From the NCBI GenBank assembly GCA_964532995.1, contig CAZHJN010000067.1, positions 1-6,721 on the forward strand: a stretch of DNA of 6,721 bases, written 5' to 3'. This stretch comes from DTJG01 sp964532995. GTDB taxonomy: Bacteria; Ratteibacteria; UBA8468; B48-G9; DTJG01. This document shows, in pieces, positions 1-6,721 of the stretch; the first letter of the stretch is position 1; every line of letters begins with the position of its first letter. The position numbers and the translations under genes were made by a program. Below the pieces are notes generated by a model that did no database searches, was not told the origin of the DNA, and saw only the letters and a program-made list of their open reading frames with translations.

Positions 1-366
1 GTCTGAAATCACAGAAAGCGTATCATACAGAGGATAGCTTGGGTATGGAAAAACTATTCTTTCATTAAAATTTGAAAATGCTACGATACACAGCCTTAAA
101 ATCTCATCCGAACCATTTCCAGCAAAAATCCATTCCGGCGAAAATTTATAGCGAACCCCGATAACTTTTCTCAGTTCTTTTGCCTGAGGGTCAGGATACT
201 TTCTCAATGAACCTTTTATACTTTTTCTGATTTCATTCAGGACTTCAGCTGATGGCGGAAATGGATTCTCATTAGTATTCAGTTTTATGAAATTGCCGTT
301 TTTTGGTTGTTCCCCCGGTATGTATGGAGAAAGTTTATCAAAGATTCTATTCAACAATTTTTTCAT
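1..366 (-). CDS. hisC: Histidinol-phosphate aminotransferase, N-terminal 122 residues (cut by window edge)
   Basis: This is a PLP-dependent fold-type I aminotransferase that converts imidazole-acetol phosphate and glutamate to histidinol phosphate in cytoplasmic histidine biosynthesis. The start is ATG at 366-364, preceded by AGGGA at 380-376 with 9 nt spacing. Visible family hallmarks, in order, are SPYIPGEQP (residues 13-21), KLNTNENPFPPS (28-39), the YPDP signature (57-60), GNGSDE (83-88, cofactor-phosphate region) and PYPSYPLY (107-114). The PGEQP and N-TNENP-PPS combination is typical of HisC rather than of aspartate or aromatic aminotransferases. The reading frame is open to base 1, and about two thirds of the protein, including the PLP lysine, lies outside the window. 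It is transcribed divergently from mutS, with 74 bases between the starts. Some HisC-like enzymes also act on aromatic amino acids or as cobalamin-pathway decarboxylases (CobD), and the fragment cannot exclude this. Confidence 0.9.
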   Translation of the reverse strand, partial: MKKLLNRIFDKLSPYIPGEQPKNGNFIKLNTNENPFPPSAEVLNEIRKSIKGSLRKYPDPQAKELRKVIGVRYKFSPEWIFAGNGSDEILRLCIVAFSNFNERIVFPYPSYPLYDTLSVISD

Positions 367-390
367 TATCTACAATCCCTGCCTGAAATA

Positions 391-399
391 TGGTAATAT
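391..399 (+). promoter_or_regulatory. Possible mutSL promoter, extended -10
   Basis: TGGTAATAT at 391-399 reads as an extended -10 (TG-n-TAATAT). The hexamer 17 bases upstream (371-376, TACAAT) is a poor -35. Transcription would start near 406 and leave a leader of about 35 nt. The site faces the proposed hisC -10, and the two predicted start points nearly coincide. A weaker alternative -10 is TTATAT at 415-420. Confidence 0.3.
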
Positions 400-413
400 A
401 AGGTGGTCCGTTA

Positions 414-422
414 ATTATATCA
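414..422 (-). promoter_or_regulatory. Probable hisC promoter, extended -10
   Basis: Read on the minus strand, 422-414 is TGATATAAT: a perfect TATAAT -10 box (419-414) preceded by the TG of an extended -10. No good -35 box is visible 16-18 bases upstream, where the sequence runs into the first mutS codon; an extended -10 can compensate for that. Transcription would start near 407, giving a leader of about 40 nt before the hisC ATG. The call rests on sequence match only. Confidence 0.5.
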
Positions 423-440
423 CATAAACTTCTAAAAATC

Positions 441-2981
441 ATGGAAAATCTAACTCCCATGCTGAAGCAGTATCAGGGAATTAAGAAGCAGCACAGCGAT
501 TGTATATTATTCTTCAGACTTGGAGATTTTTATGAAATGTTTTACGAGGATGCAATTAAAGCATCGGAAATTCTTGACCTTGTTCTAACATCAAGAGATG
601 CGGGAAGAGCGGGCAGAATACCAATGTGTGGAATCCCCTATCATGCGGCTGATTCCTATATTGGAAGACTTATCAAGCATGGATATAAGGTCGCCATATG
701 TGAACAGACAGAAGATCCATCAAAAGCAAAAGGAATTGTAAAAAGGGAGGTTATAAGAATTATCAGCGCCGGAACATATCTGGACGAAACTGCAACTTCA
801 AGATTCTTACTTTCCATCGTATTTGAAAAAAATGATATCGGTGTGGCTTTCATTGACAATGCAACAGGAACAATAAAAGCAAATCAGTACAATAACAGGG
901 AATTTCTTGCCGGAATACTGGCAAGAATACCCGTTTATGAAATCATATATCCGGAATCAGATCAACAGCAGGTTAGCAGCCTACTTGAAGAAGTTATCGG
1001 GAAAACAAAAAATATCACAATCAGCCCTCAGGATGACTGGAAATTCAATTTTGAAACAGCTGCGAGGAACATCTGTGAACACTTTAAAATTCATTCCATA
1101 GGAGTCACGGATATTGGCGAAAAACCTATCGCTGTCCGTGCAACCGGAGGACTTATTGTTTATTTACAGGAACTATCAAAAACTCCGTTGCATCACATTG
1201 ATAAACTGGTCCTGTATGCCGATTCAGAAAATGTGTATATTTCACCCGCTGCAATCAGAGGACTTGAAATTGAATCCCTTATAAAAACGATAAACAGAAC
1301 CAATACAGCAATCGGCAGGAGAACCCTGCGAGACTGGATTGTGCACCCGTTGAAGGACCCAGAAAAAATTAATGAAAGGCTTCAGGCTGTGACAATCCTG
1401 AAAGAAAACCCTCTCATTGTTGAAAGACTTATTGAAATACTCAAACATGTAAATGACATTGAGAAATCACTTTCAAGGTTGAGCAGCGGTTATCTGAACC
1501 CAAAGGATATCCTTGCAATTAAAAATACGCTTATTTTAATTCCACAATTGCAGAAAACCATTCAACCTCTTTCAGATATCAACAGATATTTTCTTATCGA
1601 TGATATTCCTGAATTGAGAAATTACCTTGAACAAGCAATCAATCCCGATATTCCAGTTAACTCACCTGAAGGACATATTATAAAAAAGGGTTTCAACAGT
1701 GAACTTGATTCGTATCGAAATATAAAGGAAAACGCAAATCAATGGTTAAAAAAATATCAAACAGAACAGATAAAAGAAACAGGGATTTCTTCACTGAAAA
1801 TAGGTTACACGCAGGTTTTTGGCTATTATATAGAAATAAGCAAAGCGAATTTACATCTTGTTCCTGATCATTACACCAGAAAACAAACCCTGGTGAACGC
1901 TGAAAGATTCATCACTTCTGAACTTAAAGAGTTTGAAGAAAAAATTCTTTCAGCTCAACAAAAAATAATTGAAATTGAGCAGGATTTACTGAAACAGGTT
2001 GTATCAAAAATTATGAGTTTTGCAAAACAGATACACCATCTCAGTGAATCAATAGCGGCAATTGATGTACTGGTTTCCTTCAGTATTCTTGCAAACTCAA
2101 AAAATTATGCAAAACCTGAAATCACGTCATCAGATGAAATTATTATTAAAGACGGAAGACATCCTCTTGTTGAATCATTTATTGAAGATAAATTTGTACC
2201 CAACGATACCTATCTTGATTGTGATAAAAATCGCCTGCTTATAATTACAGGTCCAAATATGGCGGGCAAGTCAACATATATAAGACAGGTTGCAATTCTT
2301 GTGATTATGGCTCAGAGCGGTTCTTATGTACCCGCTTCCAGTGCAAGAATTGGAATAGTCGACAGGATATTTGCCAGAATCGGAGCACATGATGAAATTT
2401 CAAAAGGGCAGAGCACCTTTATGGTGGAGATGTCAGAAACAGCATCAATACTTTCAAACCTTTCCCCCGGAAGTTTAATAATTCTTGATGAAATAGGCAG
2501 GGGCACAAGTACATACGATGGATTGTCTCTTGCCTGGGCTGTTGCAGAGTATCTTTACCAGCAAAAGGTTAGAACACTTTTCGCCACGCATTTTCACGAG
2601 CTTATTGACCTTGCAACAACTCATCCCAATGTGAAAAATTATAATGTGGCTGTCAAACAATGGCAGGGAGAGATTATATTTCTCCATAAGATAGTCCCCG
2701 GAGGTACGGATCAGAGTTATGGAATTTATGTAGCAGGACTGGCGGGTATTCCGGAAAGCATAATAAACAGATCAAAAGAAATCCTTAAAAAACTTGAATC
2801 AACAGAAAAATTGCCAGCATTAACAGAGATTGAGCAATTTTCACTTTTCACAATACAGAATGATCCATTGCTTGAAAAACTGAAAACTGAAATAGAAAAC
2901 TTAGATCCTGATAATATGACTCCAATTGAATCCTTAAATAAGATTTATGAATTGAAAAAGATGCTTGAGGACAAAAAATAA
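441..2981 (+). CDS. mutS: DNA mismatch repair protein MutS
   Basis: MutS is the mismatch-recognition ATPase of methyl-independent or methyl-directed repair and acts as a dimer sliding clamp on DNA. At 846 residues it has the usual length for MutS1 (E. coli 853). In order: the mismatch-binding domain with the Phe-x-Glu wedge in GDFYEMF (F30, E32); a connector domain (about 120-250); the lever and clamp region, including VFGYYIEISKAN and RKQTLVNAERFIT; the ATPase domain with Walker A GPNMAGKST (604-612), Walker B LIILDE (679-684), the signature region GRGTST (686-691) and ATHFHEL (715-721); the C-terminal helix-turn-helix dimerisation segment around YGIYVAGLAGIP; and a tail. QFSLF at 799-803 fits a beta-clamp-binding motif, and the end (LDPDNMTPIESL, ELKKML) is the conserved C-terminal helix region. 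Walker A has Ala where Gly is more usual (NMAGKST), a conservative change. The start is ATG 441: the frame is closed by TAA at 399-401 and LTPMLKQY is conserved at MutS N-termini, but no Shine-Dalgarno sequence is visible. mutL follows after one base. Confidence 0.97.
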   Translation: MENLTPMLKQYQGIKKQHSDCILFFRLGDFYEMFYEDAIKASEILDLVLTSRDAGRAGRIPMCGIPYHAADSYIGRLIKHGYKVAICEQTEDPSKAKGIVKREVIRIISAGTYLDETATSRFLLSIVFEKNDIGVAFIDNATGTIKANQYNNREFLAGILARIPVYEIIYPESDQQQVSSLLEEVIGKTKNITISPQDDWKFNFETAARNICEHFKIHSIGVTDIGEKPIAVRATGGLIVYLQELSKTPLHHIDKLVLYADSENVYISPAAIRGLEIESLIKTINRTNTAIGRRTLRDWIVHPLKDPEKINERLQAVTILKENPLIVERLIEILKHVNDIEKSLSRLSSGYLNPKDILAIKNTLILIPQLQKTIQPLSDINRYFLIDDIPELRNYLEQAINPDIPVNSPEGHIIKKGFNSELDSYRNIKENANQWLKKYQTEQIKETGISSLKIGYTQVFGYYIEISKANLHLVPDHYTRKQTLVNAERFITSELKEFEEKILSAQQKIIEIEQDLLKQVVSKIMSFAKQIHHLSESIAAIDVLVSFSILANSKNYAKPEITSSDEIIIKDGRHPLVESFIEDKFVPNDTYLDCDKNRLLIITGPNMAGKSTYIRQVAILVIMAQSGSYVPASSARIGIVDRIFARIGAHDEISKGQSTFMVEMSETASILSNLSPGSLIILDEIGRGTSTYDGLSLAWAVAEYLYQQKVRTLFATHFHELIDLATTHPNVKNYNVAVKQWQGEIIFLHKIVPGGTDQSYGIYVAGLAGIPESIINRSKEILKKLESTEKLPALTEIEQFSLFTIQNDPLLEKLKTEIENLDPDNMTPIESLNKIYELKKMLEDKK
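2967..2970 (+). promoter_or_regulatory. Ribosome binding site of mutL, inside the mutS end
   Basis: GAGG lies within the last mutS codons, 12 bases before ATG 2983. The spacing is somewhat long, but this site and the one-base gap to the mutS stop favour ATG 2983, reached by coupled translation. The in-frame TTG at 2965 overlaps this site and so would not be served by it. Confidence 0.5.
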
Positions 2982-2982
2982 A

Positions 2983-4680
2983 ATGGGAAAAATCAGGATT
3001 CTTTCAGAAGAAATAATAAGTAAAATAGCAGCTGGCGAGGTTATTGAAAGGCCTGCTTCTGTTGTTAAGGAACTGGTTGAAAATTCAATTGATGCCTGCG
3101 CAACAGAAATAGTTATCTCATTGCAGAGGGGTGGAAAAAGTTTGATTACCATCAGGGATAATGGAACAGGCATTGAAAAAGATGATCTGCGATTTTTATT
3201 TCAACGACATTCAACAAGTAAGATAAAAAAATTTGAAGATCTTTTTAATATAAAGAGCCTCGGTTTCAGAGGGGAGGCTCTTTACAGCATATCTTCAATC
3301 TCAGAAATATTTTTGCGAAGTAAAACAGATGAAGACCAAACTGGCTGGGAAATCCATGCAAAAAACCAGAAAAAAACTGAACCAAAACCCGTACAGATGC
3401 AAAAAGGCACAGAAATTGAGGTGCATAACATTTTTTTTAATGTACCGGCGCGCAGGAAATTTTTAAAATCAGACATCGTGGAATTCAGAAAAATCCTTGA
3501 TATTTTTATCCCTTATCCAATACTATATCCACCGATATCTTTTACCCTCTCTCACAATAAAAAAATTATATTTGATCTTCCTTCAGAAAAAACGGCAAAA
3601 AACAGAATCAGCAGAATCTTTAATGTTCAGCAGGAAAATCTTCTGGAGATTGAATGGAGATTATTTGACAATTCCATTTCAATAAAAGCGGTACTTGGAA
3701 ACATTAATATACAGAGACCCAGAAAAGATATGCAGTTCATCTTTATAAACAATCGCCCTGTTCGGCACAATGGGTTATCATTCACGATTAACAATTTTTA
3801 CAGAAATCTGATGCCACCTGAGACATATCCATTATTTGTTTTCTTTCTCACATTAAAAAATGAGGATGTTGACATTAATGTGCATCCGACAAAAAGTCAG
3901 GTAAAAATAAGAAATGAAAATGAAGTTCTCAATGTTGTCAGAACAATTCTTGAAAAAAATTTTGCAGATAATATGCAGCCTAAAATGATTACTCTGCAGG
4001 AAGATAAAAAATCAGTTTCAATACAGGTATCTGAAAAAACTGAAACATATCAAAAATCCTCATCTCAGGAATTAATTTTTGAAAAAGCCTTTGAACAGGA
4101 AGAATCGGAACCTCCTGATTTTAAGGATTTATTTCTTCAGGCGAAATTTGTTGCAATTGTCCTTGAGACGTATCTGATTTTTGGATCAGCGGATTGTCTT
4201 TTTTTTGTAGATCAGCACGCAGCCCACGAAAGAATCATATTTGAAAAATTGCTCTCGCAGGCAAGAAAGGGGAAAATAAAAGCAGAACAACTATTGATTC
4301 CTTTAAGTCTGCCGCTATCAACTCAGGAAATGCTGGCCTGGGAATCCGGTGGAAAAATAAGACTTGAAGAAATCGGTTTTCAAACAACACAGTGGGACAA
4401 ACAAACAATAGCGATTCATTCCTGTCCTGAAAGTATTGTAAATCCAGAACTGGCTGTAAGAAATATACTTTCAGAAGGAAATGTTGATTTTGATGTTGAG
4501 ACACTGTTAAAAAAAGCCTGCAGAGGTTCAACAATGGCAGGTGAACAACTTTCATCCGAAGAAGCAGAAAATTTAAAAATTACACTCATGTCCTGCGAAC
4601 AACCACTAACATGTCCGCATGGAAGACCAACAATCATTAAAATAAGCAGGAAATTTATTGAAAAACAGTTTTTGAGATAA
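2983..4680 (+). CDS. mutL: DNA mismatch repair protein MutL, endonuclease type
   Basis: MutL is the GHKL-ATPase matchmaker recruited by MutS. This one carries the metal-dependent nicking activity found in bacteria lacking MutH. From ATG 2983 it has 565 residues, close to E. coli MutL (615) but with a short linker. The ATPase shows KELVENSIDA (catalytic E30, Mg-binding N34), DNGTG (59-63), QRHSTSKI (74-81) and GFRGEAL (94-100); a transducer domain runs to about 330, then a low-complexity linker to about 380. The C-terminal domain has DQHAAHERIIFE (410-421), an exact match to the DQHA-x2-E-x4-E endonuclease motif, plus ACRGS (512-516) and CPHGRPT (544-550), which supplies Cys and His zinc ligands in this family. 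QLLIPL (436-441) resembles the clamp-binding segment of Bacillus MutL. A TTG at 2965 would add six residues, but the conserved N-terminus (KIRILSEEIISKIAAGEV) starts at the ATG. Two in-frame T8 runs (3431-3438, 4199-4206) are possible slippage sites. Confidence 0.97.
   Translation: MGKIRILSEEIISKIAAGEVIERPASVVKELVENSIDACATEIVISLQRGGKSLITIRDNGTGIEKDDLRFLFQRHSTSKIKKFEDLFNIKSLGFRGEALYSISSISEIFLRSKTDEDQTGWEIHAKNQKKTEPKPVQMQKGTEIEVHNIFFNVPARRKFLKSDIVEFRKILDIFIPYPILYPPISFTLSHNKKIIFDLPSEKTAKNRISRIFNVQQENLLEIEWRLFDNSISIKAVLGNINIQRPRKDMQFIFINNRPVRHNGLSFTINNFYRNLMPPETYPLFVFFLTLKNEDVDINVHPTKSQVKIRNENEVLNVVRTILEKNFADNMQPKMITLQEDKKSVSIQVSEKTETYQKSSSQELIFEKAFEQEESEPPDFKDLFLQAKFVAIVLETYLIFGSADCLFFVDQHAAHERIIFEKLLSQARKGKIKAEQLLIPLSLPLSTQEMLAWESGGKIRLEEIGFQTTQWDKQTIAIHSCPESIVNPELAVRNILSEGNVDFDVETLLKKACRGSTMAGEQLSSEEAENLKITLMSCEQPLTCPHGRPTIIKISRKFIEKQFLR
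3431..3438 (+). repeat. T8 homopolymer tract within mutL
   Basis: Eight consecutive T encode the Ile-Phe-Phe stretch of the ATPase/transducer part of MutL. A one-base slip would shift the frame and remove the rest of the protein. In AT-rich coding DNA such a run can arise by chance. Confidence 0.6.
4199..4206 (+). repeat. T8 homopolymer tract just before the MutL endonuclease motif
   Basis: Eight consecutive T encode most of Leu406-Phe407-Phe408, ending one codon before the DQHA endonuclease motif at D410. A slip here would leave the ATPase domain intact but remove the nuclease domain. Confidence 0.6.
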
Positions 4681-4688
4681 AAATCTCA
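4673..4688. terminator. Small hairpin across the convergent stop codons of mutL and the glycosidase-like gene
   Basis: TGAGAT (4673-4678) and ATCTCA (4683-4688) form a six-pair stem with an AAAA loop. It overlaps the mutL stop (TAA 4678-4680) and the stop of the opposing gene (TGA, 4688-4686). There is no T-tract directly after the stem in either direction, and the stem is AT-rich, so a role as an intrinsic terminator for both transcripts is only tentative. No better terminator is visible for mutL. Confidence 0.3.
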
Positions 4689-6179
4689 TATCTGTTTCAC
4701 ATAATTTTTCCACGCTTTTGCAATTGCCCGCAAAGTGGTTCTTTCAACCGGCAACACCTTTGGTTCTGGTCTGAAAACAACAAATCTTTCGGCATAAAAA
4801 ATGCATGGCACTCCAATATTCCAGCTTCTTTTTGTAAAATCCACCCACTTATCATAATATGAATGGACCCAATCATCGCTATCAATGGGATGAGAGGGTA
4901 AAGCAGCCTTTGAAAGAAGTGCCCTTGCTTTCATGGCTTCAAAAACATCTGTTTGCGGAAGAATCACACCAGCATCATGAAGTCTTACCATATCAAATGT
5001 GTCATGGAAATAAGGATGCACCGTACTGCTTGTAATCAAACAATCTTTCTTTGTATTTTTCGCTGCCAGATATATTTCTTTTTGAAGCTTATACAACAAT
5101 TCGCAACCCCATAATTTTCCATCATACTTGATAAAAGGATGGTTTTTCCCCACTCTTATCTGTCTTCCGAAATGTTCTCCGCCGAGAGGCATTCGTTCTG
5201 TTGGAGTATATGCAAGCTGATCAATCTTGAATCCATCAGCATTATAACAATCTTTTGCATCGGAAAGAAGTTTTCTTATGTTATTTCTGATGAAAGATAA
5301 ATATGAAGGATTTTCCGGGTCGGCAACAAGTTTTTTGCTTCCACAATAGATACACCAATCATCAGGCAGACCCTCTGTATACCATGTTGCAATCCATAGC
5401 AGAACCTTTCTTCCTTTACTGTGCTGCCTATCTATAAATCCGCGAAGATCTGGCCATTGAATCTTATTCGGTTGCCACACACCACCAGAAGACCATCCAG
5501 CATCAATAATAATTGTACCAAATGGAAGACTTTCCTGATCGAGAATATCAATCCACCTTTCATATAAACCCTGGATACAATATGCAAGGGCTCTTGCCTC
5601 TGGTCCATCTGGACCTTCGCATTCAAAAGAAATACCAACCTGATCACCATATCCGCAATATACTGGCATAAGCCACCATGATGGAATATCTTCCTGTGGA
5701 TGAATCCTTCCTTCTGGATAACACAGATTCAAACCTCTTTCAAGAAGACTATAATCTGATTCATCGTCAGAATCTCTAACAACAAAAAGATCAATGTGTT
5801 TGTTAGCTTCATGAGGATCAGAATGGCCCTCAAGGTCAATCTTTACCTCAATTCCTTTTTTTGTTGCATTGAAAAAAGCTGAATTCCAAAGATGCCATTT
5901 TGCTTCTGCGCGAATGCCGACAAAAAGTCTTCTTCCTCCACCCATAATAATAACAGCATAAGGAGGTGGACTGAACTTTGCGCCTGTTTCCTGTGAACCA
6001 CGAATTCCTATCATTATTTTTTTGGGAACTCTGTAAGGTGAAGTCCTGTGGTCAACAGAAGGGGAGGGCGACCATATTTGTTCCGGAATAAAACCAAGTT
6101 CTTTAACCTGTAAAATTGCCGTCAGAGTTTCTTTATCTCCAACCTCAAATTTCTTCCTGGTAAATTCAGAAAATCTCAT
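4686..6179 (-). CDS. Putative glycoside hydrolase, TIM-barrel, related to clan GH-D/GH31 alpha-glycosidases
   Basis: The 497-residue protein probably hydrolyses or transfers an alpha-linked sugar; the substrate is unknown. Residues 1-160 look beta-rich and resemble the N-terminal sandwich of GH31/GH36 enzymes. The barrel opens with a WW-containing segment (W168, W169; MPVYCGYGDQ), then IIIDAGW (223-229) as a strand with an active-site Asp, KVLLWIATW (258-266), DGFKIDQ (315-321) and a segment with D393, D396 and RLHDAG (399-404). By analogy with GH36/GH31, D320 is the likely nucleophile and D396 or D402 the acid/base; this is inference. The chain ends soon after the likely last barrel strand (GVPCIFYAE), so the C-terminal beta domain common in GH36 is absent. 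There is no signal peptide or membrane segment, so it is presumably cytoplasmic. CIYCGSK holds a CxxC pair. The start is ATG 6179-6177, supported by AGGAG six bases upstream. No transporter or sugar gene is adjacent. A catalytically inactive relative or a transglycosylase is also possible. Confidence 0.7.
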   Translation of the reverse strand: MRFSEFTRKKFEVGDKETLTAILQVKELGFIPEQIWSPSPSVDHRTSPYRVPKKIMIGIRGSQETGAKFSPPPYAVIIMGGGRRLFVGIRAEAKWHLWNSAFFNATKKGIEVKIDLEGHSDPHEANKHIDLFVVRDSDDESDYSLLERGLNLCYPEGRIHPQEDIPSWWLMPVYCGYGDQVGISFECEGPDGPEARALAYCIQGLYERWIDILDQESLPFGTIIIDAGWSSGGVWQPNKIQWPDLRGFIDRQHSKGRKVLLWIATWYTEGLPDDWCIYCGSKKLVADPENPSYLSFIRNNIRKLLSDAKDCYNADGFKIDQLAYTPTERMPLGGEHFGRQIRVGKNHPFIKYDGKLWGCELLYKLQKEIYLAAKNTKKDCLITSSTVHPYFHDTFDMVRLHDAGVILPQTDVFEAMKARALLSKAALPSHPIDSDDWVHSYYDKWVDFTKRSWNIGVPCIFYAERFVVFRPEPKVLPVERTTLRAIAKAWKNYVKQI

Positions 6180-6185
6180 TGACTG

Positions 6186-6190
6186 CTCCT
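6186..6190 (-). promoter_or_regulatory. Strong ribosome binding site of the glycosidase-like gene
   Basis: AGGAG on the minus strand sits 6 bases before ATG 6179. This is the best Shine-Dalgarno match in the window. It fixes the start codon and argues that the protein is not N-terminally longer. Confidence 0.8.
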
Positions 6191-6231
6191 GTAAATTCTT
6201 TACAATAAAACCGTATTAAAAAACTGAAATG

Positions 6232-6260
6232 ATTATATCATTATCAAGCCGGTACCACAA
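6232..6260 (-). promoter_or_regulatory. Promoter of the glycosidase-like gene
   Basis: On the minus strand there is a perfect TATAAT at 6237-6232. It is preceded by TGA, making an extended -10 (TGATATAAT), and by TTGTGG at 6260-6255 as a partial -35, with exactly 17 bases between the hexamers. Transcription would start near 6225, giving a leader of about 45 nt before the ATG. The -35 overlaps the T-tract of the rRNA terminator by two bases. Confidence 0.6.
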
Positions 6261-6290
6261 AAAAAAATCGCCGCCCGTAGGGACGGCGAT
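6259..6290 (-). terminator. Intrinsic terminator of the rRNA transcript
   Basis: On the minus strand, ATCGCCG (6290-6284) pairs with CGGCGAT (6273-6267). A U-G and two G-C pairs continue the stem to ten pairs, closed by a CTAC tetraloop. Eight T follow (6266-6259). This is a textbook Rho-independent terminator, located about 15 bases after the end of 23S. The A-tract on one side and T6292-T6297 on the other could extend the stem past one mismatch and let it work in both directions, but no plus-strand gene leads into it. Confidence 0.92.
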
Positions 6291-6305
6291 ATTTTTTCAG
6301 GATTT

Positions 6306-6721
<416 letters not shown>

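Noticed and set aside
367..440. A riboswitch or T-box leader for hisC
   Set aside because: The leader is only about 40 nt from the predicted start, too short for these elements, and shows no T-box sequence or terminator.
2324..2687. Minus-strand open frames opposite the MutS ATPase domain
   Set aside because: They are antisense to one of the most conserved parts of mutS, show no family resemblance and have no convincing ribosome binding site.
2965..2982. TTG at 2965 as the mutL start
   Set aside because: It would add six residues not seen in MutL proteins and overlaps the GAGG site. ATG 2983 begins exactly at the conserved N-terminus.
4235..4637. Minus-strand open frames of 106 and 73 codons opposite the mutL 3' part
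   Set aside because: They overlap each other in different frames and mirror the conserved MutL C-terminal domain. There is no protein-like motif in them.
6267..6290. Inverted repeat as a transposon end or recombination site
   Set aside because: A GC-rich stem with a tetraloop and a following T8 right after rRNA is fully explained as an intrinsic terminator. No partner repeat or transposase is present.
6191..6300. A possible 5S rRNA or tRNA after 23S
   Set aside because: The stretch is too short for a 5S gene around the terminator, is very A/T-rich outside the hairpin, and has no cloverleaf or 5S-like conserved bases.

Overview
The window comes from an AT-rich bacterial chromosome; by eye the protein genes are well under 45% G+C and the rRNA part is clearly richer. 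It carries the 5' part of a histidinol-phosphate aminotransferase gene (hisC), a complete mutS-mutL mismatch-repair operon, a gene for an uncommon glycoside-hydrolase-like TIM-barrel protein, and the 3' end of a 23S rRNA gene. MutL has the endonuclease motif of MutH-independent bacteria, so the host is probably not an enterobacterial-type gammaproteobacterium. I cannot name a phylum with confidence. The glycosidase type and a 23S gene not followed by 5S rRNA would fit a member of the PVC group, Omnitrophota or a related candidate lineage, but this is inference only.

Layout. Positions 1-366 (minus) hold the first 122 codons of hisC, cut by the window edge. Positions 367-440 are a compact divergent promoter region between hisC and mutS. 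mutS (441-2981, plus) and mutL (2983-4680, plus) are separated by one base and are probably co-transcribed and translationally coupled. mutL converges on the glycosidase-like gene (4686-6179, minus) with a 5-base gap, and a short hairpin covers both stop codons. The glycosidase-like gene has its own strong ribosome binding site and a promoter that starts inside the T-tract of the upstream rRNA terminator. Positions 6306-6721 (minus) are the last ~416 nt of 23S rRNA, followed directly by a strong intrinsic terminator with no 5S gene between them.

Function. MutS recognises mismatches, and MutL, which here should nick DNA itself, is recruited by MutS and the sliding clamp. Both proteins carry recognisable clamp-binding motifs. 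hisC belongs to histidine biosynthesis and is only a neighbour. The glycosidase-like protein has no signal peptide and no sugar-transport partners in the window, so its substrate cannot be deduced here. I see no mobile element, CRISPR array or tRNA, and nothing that amounts to a new defence or mobile system. The least ordinary items are the glycosidase-like protein, the missing 5S and the tightly packed promoter arrangements. No gene-free stretch exceeds 300 bases.
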